Shown: positions 60,401 through 64,000 of the stretch, piece by piece
Numbering within the stretch: the stretch's first letter is position 1
Layout of the letters: each line of letters opens with the position of its first letter
From: Dreissena polymorpha
Taxonomy: Eukaryota; Mollusca; Bivalvia; Myida; Dreissenidae
Direction: 5' to 3'
NCBI RefSeq assembly: GCF_020536995.1
Contig: NC_068364.1
Coordinates: 50,886,908 to 50,950,907 of the forward strand
Length of the DNA stretch: 64,000 nucleotides
Notes under the pieces: generated by a model
Database searches by the model: none
Told to the model about the DNA's origin: nothing
What the model saw: only the letters and a program-made list of their open reading frames with translations
Translations under genes and position numbers: made by a program

Positions 60401-63400
60401 TAGTGCGTTTTTTAACATTCAGCATGGTGTCCTTTCTCTTATTCAAGTAGTTTACATCCGATCTTCACCAAACTTGGTCAGAAGTTTTATCTAGATGATC
60501 TGAAGGCCAAGTTCGAACATGGGCCATGCCAGATCAAAAACTAGGTCACAGGGTAACTTTTTACGTTTTACACATTGAGCATGGTGTCTGCTCTCTATTT
60601 CAAGTAGTTTAAATCTGATCTTCACCACACTTGGTTAGAAGTTGTAACTAGATGATGTGTAGGTCAAGTTCGCACATGGGCCATGCCGGGTCAAAAACTA
60701 GGTCACAGGGTCACTTAGTGTGTTTTAAACCTCACCATGTTTTCCGCTCTCTAATTCAAGTAGTTTGTATCCAATCTTCACCAAAATTGGTCAGAAGTTG
60801 TATCTTGATCATGTCTAGTGCATGTTTGAATATGGGTAATGCCGGGTCAAAAACAAGGTCATGAGGTCACTTAGTGTGTTTTAAGCATCACAATGTTGTC
60901 CGCTCTCTAATTCAAGTTGTTTTCATCCAATCTTCACCAAACTTGGTCAGAATTTGTATCTAGATGATGTCTAGGTCAAGTTTGAATATGGGTCATGCCG
61001 GGTCAAAAACTAGGTCACGGGGTCACTAAGTGCGTTTTAAACCTCACCATGTTGTCCGCTCTCTAATTCAAGTAGTTTTGCATCCAATCCTCACCAAACT
61101 TGGCCACAAGTTTTATCTAAATGATCTCTAGGACAAGATTGAACATGGGCCATTCCGGGCCTAAAACTAGGTCACAGGGTCACTTAGTGCGTTTTTTAAC
61201 ATTGAGCATGGTGTCTGCTCTCTAATTCGAGTAGTTTACATCCGATCTTCACCAAATTTGGTCAGAAGTTTTATGGAGATGATCTTAAGGCCAAGTTAGA
61301 ACATGGGTCAAAAACTAGGTCAAGGGATAACTTAGTGCGTTTTAAAAATTGAGCATGGTGTCCGCTGTTTTTTCTGAAGACGACATGCACAATATAATGT
61401 GTCAATGCTGCATGTGGGGGTATACGTCACGTCTTTGACAAAGCTCTAGTTGCAGTTAAAGTGACAGTTAAAGTGACAGGCCTTATGCAAGTGTTAACGG
61501 CTAACGACATAACACATGTGTGTCTTTTATATGATTTTCTAAGGGAATACAAACAGGTCGTAAGCATGTCTTGGGTGGTAAAGGGTAATGATGATGTGTA
61601 AATCTTCTGTAATCATGATAGCATCTCATGTGCTTATCTTCTGTTATCCCTTTCCCACTCAGAAGCAAAGTTAATATGGCTATATGCCTACAGCAAAATT
61701 TTGAGAGTGCGAGTTACTCGCAGGCTGTTCAGGTTTTATGTTCTTTGTTTCTCATCTATATCCTATGGTTGATTAAATAAAGCATTAATAACTTGAATGT
61801 TTTATGAAAGGTCTTAAATTTTATTTTATTTTCTACTGGACTTCAAAAAGGTCGAAATCAGGGGTTAACATAAGAAATTGACACTCACTTGCCCGGGGGG
61901 CAAGTTACTTTGAACATCTACTTGCCCTCATTAAAAACTGGTTGCCCTATTTTGAAGTCAATTTTTTATTGTCATTTGATCTTTAAAGCATTGATTCACA
62001 TGCATTATTATTCTAAATTAAATTTCAGCTATATTCAATGTATCAACAATTAAATAATAATCGTTTTTATAATATAAAGTTGTCAACAAAACAAAATCTG
62101 GACAGTTTTATTTCATTGAATAGTCACTATTGAATACAATACATATGAACAGTTTATTACTATTAAAATTTAAAAACGATATACTTGTCACTATATCTAT
62201 ACAAGTTATGGCATAGATTAAAAGGGGGGAGGGCTTAAAATAGTACTGTGAAAATGATTGTTCAGAGATTGAAAATCATCATGTTGTCTTTAATGAAGAG
62301 TTTCTCACTATTTTGAACTGTGAATATGTAACATACAAGTTATTCACAGTTTACGCTTTCGTGATTCATTTTCATATATTCTCTTCCTTTCTTTTTCGGT
62401 TGTTTTGGTTTGTTCCTTTGAGTGTTTCGAGTTACTTTTATTAAAAATAGAAAAGATCGGCTGGACGCTACCGTCCGCCATGTTGAAACGTCTGCCGAGT
62501 AGAACTTGTTTTGAGCGTTTAGATTGGCTTATACAATGCAAGCGACCAATCAAATCTTGTTTTACTTGTACTTGATAAACAAATATATTGACCCAAAGAA
62601 AATAAATAGATACAAGGGGAAAAGTCGAAAAAAACAACGCAAGTATGCTAATACAAAACGGACTTGCCCGGCTGACTATCTACTTTGGAAAATCACTTGC
62701 CCGCGACGATTTTAACCCGGCACTGGCAAGCGGGCGTCCGCTTAAAAAAAGCCCTGGAAATGCGTATCTGAGTGGTAAAGGGTTATCTAGATGACACCGT
62801 GTGTGCCACTTTCAGGCAGGGATTTCATCTGTGTACAGTCCATGGATGGCACGGTGTCCATCTTTGAGCAGGAGAGTTTTGCCTTCACACGGTTCCTTCC
62901 CGGAGCCCTGTTGCCCGGCCCCATCCGGTACCTGCCCAGACTTGACAGCTTTGTGACCGTGTCATCGTCATGGCAACTGGAGTGCTACAAGTGAGTCCAT
63001 AAGTCCCTTGATACTGAGTTCTTCAACCACAATTTAGATCCCCATAGTGTAGTCAATATAGTGTCACCTTAGCAACCGGGCAGTCATGGGTGGGAGTGGG
63101 GAGCATTCTTTAAATGTCTCCCATAAAGACACCGAGTACTGGTTTTACCAAGGAAACAGACTCGATTAGAATTTCAATAGGCCTTAGTCTTTGAATGCAT
63201 TTGAGCTCAAATAAATAGGTTTCAACTCATAACAATTAAGCATAGATAGGTCTCTTTTTGTACGGTGAAGGTCCAGTTATGGGCAGTGTGTATAATGTAT
63301 GTGTCTGTGTATTGACTTAACAATGGTGGAAATGCCCATTAGCCTTCTACCCTATTGCAACTAACATTTGTGGTGGGCATTTAGATTTTCTGAAAAAATA

Positions 63401-63653
63401 GATATATTTATAAGGAAGTATGAAAGAAGGAAAGTGGAAACAGTCCACAAAAAATGTTTGTGTTCAACTTTTGGATGCATCAATGCACAAAATCAACAAA
63501 AATTAATATTGCAAGAATAAAAATGATTCTACAGTATTCAGGTCTAGTTTCCATTGATGCTTTTTTTCCTACAGGTACCAAGTATTGGCAGTGGCCACTG
63601 ACTCCAAATCAAGAGAAGAGTCCCAGAATGTCAAGTCAGGCAAGAAAGTTGTG
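51380..63653 (+). CDS. BBS9: BBS9 / PTHB1, BBSome subunit (5' part, runs off the window)
   Basis: Six coding exons (51380-51491, 52147-52306, 53682-53746, 58790-58903, 62816-62990, 63575-63653) join in phase to 705 nt, 235 residues. The product starts MSLFKARDWWST and has EEFDQGCLCVANVDN, VRIFNPKP, EAGKFVSGSDKLHLAILHPR, VEHGTQYQMTLAYEHKLQRT, CVQSMDGTVSIFEQESFAFT and FLPGALLPGP. It follows human PTHB1 (about 887 residues, recalled) closely through its N-terminal beta-propeller. BBS9 is a core BBSome subunit, and the complex carries membrane proteins into and out of cilia. The start is fixed by the conserved MSLFKARDWW. Exon 1 may begin after the acceptor-like TTGCCAG at 51330-51336, implying an upstream non-coding exon. 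Introns are loaded with TIR elements and SINEs. Confidence 0.97.
52015..52064 (+). pseudogene. Relic duplicate of part of BBS9 exon 2
   Basis: 50 bp match 52162-52211 at 41 positions with no gap, and translate in the same frame as SYPGLVHIFNPKPTKT (real exon: SYHGIVRIFNPKPTKT) before a TAG. Six of nine differences are at third positions. A T-rich tract and TAG precede it like an acceptor, but splicing there from exon 1 would enter a different frame. Confidence 0.8.
52147..52306 (+). CDS. BBS9: BBS9 exon 2
   Basis: 160 nt. The acceptor is TGTTTTCAG and the donor GTCTC|GTAGGT. It encodes KIVIGSYHGIVRIFNPKP and LLESPLGHPVLQIEAGKFVS. Confidence 0.96.
52745..52905. repeat. Interspersed palindromic repeat, intron 2
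   Basis: It contains CGAGTCGCACTGAGACAACT, GGGCATAATGAATGTGCGTA, and the hairpin GATTAGCCTGTGCAG..CACAGGCTAATC with 'gacgacacttt'-like arms. Related pieces are at 51493, 53345-53540 and 63755-64000. It is MITE-like. Confidence 0.75.
53345..53540. repeat. Further copies of the palindromic repeat, intron 2
   Basis: AGCCTGTGCAGTCTACACAG (near 53380) and CCTGTGCAGATGGCACAGG (near 53504) are two more diverged copies. Confidence 0.65.
53682..53746 (+). CDS. BBS9: BBS9 exon 3
   Basis: 65 nt. The acceptor is TACTTTCAG and the donor GCAG|GTCAGT. It encodes GSDKLHLAILHPRKLSVYNV. Confidence 0.95.
54188..54323 (-). repeat. tRNA-derived SINE in BBS9 intron 3
   Basis: The minus strand starts GGTCCCCGTTGCGTAGTGGA, with B-box-like GGTTCGGTCCCC, then CCATAGACACCAAGTAATGG and CCCAGGAAATGGACTCG. 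A diverged second copy is at 63041-63200. Confidence 0.78.
54446..55144 (+). mobile_element. CAG..CTG TIR element E3 (699 bp), TSD TATTTT
   Basis: Ends CAGGGGTGTCAATT / AATTGACACCCCTG (14 bp perfect). A direct TATTTT lies at 54440-54445 and 55145-55150. CCGGATTT motifs recur inside both ends. No transposase is seen. Copy 2 of the TAGCTC element begins immediately after. Confidence 0.92.
55147..56550 (+). mobile_element. TIR element with ~185-bp tandem units, copy 2
   Basis: Colinear with 25107-27762: same TTTTAGCTCATCTATTTTTTG start, tandem units, CTTGACTCTCAAGGTCAAATT block, C-rich runs and AGATGAGCG..GGTGCTCTTG-like end. It lacks the nested 155-bp-unit element, so near 56315 it preserves the empty site. 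Confidence 0.86.
56551..57058. repeat. Fragment with GCGTTATATTGGAGTTACAG motif
   Basis: The motif at 56889-56911 (ATCTGCGTTATATTGGAGTT, ACAGTGTA) recurs at about 58349-58374. Both belong to one AT-rich repeat family of unknown class. Confidence 0.45.
57059..57907 (+). mobile_element. CAG..CTG TIR element E4 (849 bp), TSD TGTATA
   Basis: Perfect 17-bp ends CAGAGCTCCAGATAAGG / CCTTATCTGGAGCTCTG. A direct TGTATA lies at 57053-57058 and 57908-57913. TTCTTA/TAAGAAT motifs recur inside the ends. No transposase is seen. Confidence 0.94.
57914..58680. other. BBS9 intron 3, non-coding
   Basis: It contains the second ATATTGGAGTTACAGTGTA motif and a G/C-rich end (CACCCGTCTCCGCCGGTTTC) typical of an element terminus. 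No gene is seen. Confidence 0.45.
58681..58790 (+). repeat. ~20-bp minisatellite abutting BBS9 exon 4
   Basis: About six units of TATAGCCACATGTTACTATT type, the inverse of the array at 51180-51310. The last unit supplies the exon 4 acceptor (CTATTTATAG|CC). Confidence 0.88.
58790..58903 (+). CDS. BBS9: BBS9 exon 4
   Basis: 114 nt. The acceptor is TTTATAG inside a minisatellite unit and the donor AAAG|GTATTC. It encodes SGAVEHGTQYQMTLAYEHKL and QRTAYNFCFGPFGQVK. Confidence 0.94.
59095..59225 (+). repeat. ~40-bp repeat GTGTAAATCTTCTGTTATCT
   Basis: Three or four imperfect units, with a stray further unit near 61597-61650 on the far side of the TACCCCC element. This suggests that element inserted into, or beside, an existing array. 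Confidence 0.7.
59232..59310 (+). repeat. pogo/Tigger-like terminal sequence
   Basis: TACAGTCTACTCTCGTTATC is followed after ~30 bp by the inverse ATCGAGATAACGAGAG. Many pogo-like elements begin CAGT...CTCG.TATCTCGA next to TA (recalled). The opposite end was not found. Confidence 0.45.
59311..59874. other. BBS9 intron 4, non-coding
   Basis: AT-rich DNA with no gene recognised. Confidence 0.4.
59875..61450 (+). mobile_element. TACCCCCACA element with nine ~155-bp tandem units
   Basis: Ends TATACCCCCACA and TGTGGGGGTATA are exact inverses, and the left end also folds on itself (CCCCCAC...AGGGGGGTATA). About nine units start near 59975, 60130, 60290, 60440, 60595, 60750, 60905, 61065 and 61220. 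The units are the reverse complement of the family in the element nested at 26472-27511. No transposase is seen. Confidence 0.87.
61451..61858. other. BBS9 intron 4, non-coding
   Basis: This holds the stray ATCTTCTGTTATC unit. No gene is seen. Confidence 0.4.
61859..62756 (-). mobile_element. CAG..CTG TIR element E7 (898 bp), TSD GAAAT
   Basis: Ends CAGGGGTTAACATAAG and, inverted, CAGGGCTTTTTTTAAG (imperfect). A direct GAAAT lies at 61854-61858 and 62757-62761. CTTGCCCGG motifs recur inside both ends. It carries a 45-codon basic open frame on the minus strand. Confidence 0.85.
62344..62481 (-). pseudogene. 45-codon open frame in E7, possible transposase N-terminal exon
   Basis: It starts MADGSVQPIFSIFNKSNSKH and ends in a Lys/Arg-rich tail (ERKRIYENESRKRKL). 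This resembles the first exon of some hAT-like transposases with nuclear-localisation-like basic tails. The rest is missing. Confidence 0.42.
62816..62990 (+). CDS. BBS9: BBS9 exon 5
   Basis: 175 nt. The acceptor is CCACTTTCAG and the donor ACAA|GTGAGT. It encodes GRDFICVQSMDGTVSIFEQE and FLPGALLPGPIRYLPRLDSF. Confidence 0.97.
63041..63200 (+). repeat. tRNA-derived SINE, diverged copy in BBS9 intron 5
   Basis: The head is GATCCCCATAGTGTAGTCAA, then AAGACACCGAGTACTGGTTT and CAAGGAAACAGACTCG. It is colinear with 54323-54188 reversed. Confidence 0.72.
63575..63653 (+). CDS. BBS9: BBS9 exon 6
   Basis: 79 nt. The acceptor is TTTTTTTCCTACAG and the donor GTG|GTAAGA. It encodes YQVLAVATDSKSREESQNVK and SGKKVV. 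Later exons lie beyond the window. Confidence 0.96.
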
Positions 63654-63754
63654 GTAAGAATTTGTTTGATGTTAGATGGGATCTCTTACATACCAAATAC
63701 TGTTTCTTTAAAATGAACGTCTTTAAAATATTGTGCTTAATACTTGTGTGCTAA

Positions 63755-64000
63755 GTTTCCCCCAGGCTAATCAGGGGCAACACTTGCCGTCTAGACTCGA
63801 TTTTTTGTTAAGAACAGACTTCCTTTAAACAAAAAATTCCATAAAAGCAGAAAGTTTGTGTGAACTGTGCGAAAGGCAGAAAGTGTCACTGTGCAGACTG
63901 CATAGGCTAGTCTGGGAGGACACTTTACGCACATGTGGACTGCACAGGCTAGTCTGGGAGAACACGTTAGGCACATGTGGACTGCACAGGCTAGTCTGGG
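63755..64000. repeat. Palindromic repeat cluster, BBS9 intron 6
   Basis: It shows CCCAGGCTAATCAGGGGCAA, then two direct near-identical 48-bp units (ACTGCACAGGCTAGTCTGGG, ACACTTTACGCACATGTGG). It continues past the window edge. Confidence 0.78.

Overview
The window is animal nuclear DNA. It is AT-rich, introns follow the GT-AG rule, and repeats fill most of the space. The repeats (elements starting TAGCTCATCTATTTTTTGA or ATGTCCCCCACC, and ~155-bp tandem-unit elements starting TATACCCCCACA) are of a kind I associate with bivalve molluscs. A dreissenid-like heterodont bivalve is my best guess, from memory and not proven. Most short open frames here are noise.

Two host genes can be read exon by exon, and their 5' ends face each other across ~11 kb. 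(1) A secreted fibrinogen-related protein lies on the minus strand (40409 down to 27921). It has eight exons and a closed 658-residue reading frame: signal peptide, long coiled coil with an internal duplication, two Sushi/CCP domains, and a complete fibrinogen C-terminal domain. Every junction is GT-AG and every phase matches. (2) The 5' part of BBS9/PTHB1, a BBSome subunit, lies on the plus strand (51380 to 63653, running off the window). Six coding exons give the first 235 residues. A decayed second copy of part of exon 2 sits in intron 1.

Layout. 1-4 kb: a broken minus-strand SWIM zinc-finger/YqaJ-nuclease gene. 4-10.9 kb: AT-rich DNA with repeats and a tRNA-Val-like relic. 10.9-17.7 kb: a decayed L1/Tx1-like LINE with an unusually long inter-ORF stretch. 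17.7-25 kb: a fold-back MITE, a CAACGTT-rich repeat, an intron-containing tRNA-Phe gene and microsatellites. The tRNA-Val-like and tRNA-Phe loci are each flanked by the same two repeats in the same relative order. 25-27.8 kb: a TIR element with tandem units that carries a second tandem-unit element inside it. 27.9-40.4 kb: the fibrinogen-related gene, with a telomere-like palindrome in one intron and large microsatellites and a fold-back in another. 41-51 kb (intergenic) and the BBS9 introns: tRNA-derived SINEs and at least eight CAG...CTG terminal-inverted-repeat DNA elements with 5-6 bp target-site duplications, several nested.

Functionally the two genes look unrelated: one is a candidate secreted recognition lectin, the other a ciliary trafficking protein. 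The rest is mobile-element history, readable from target duplications, split host repeats and one paralogous empty site.
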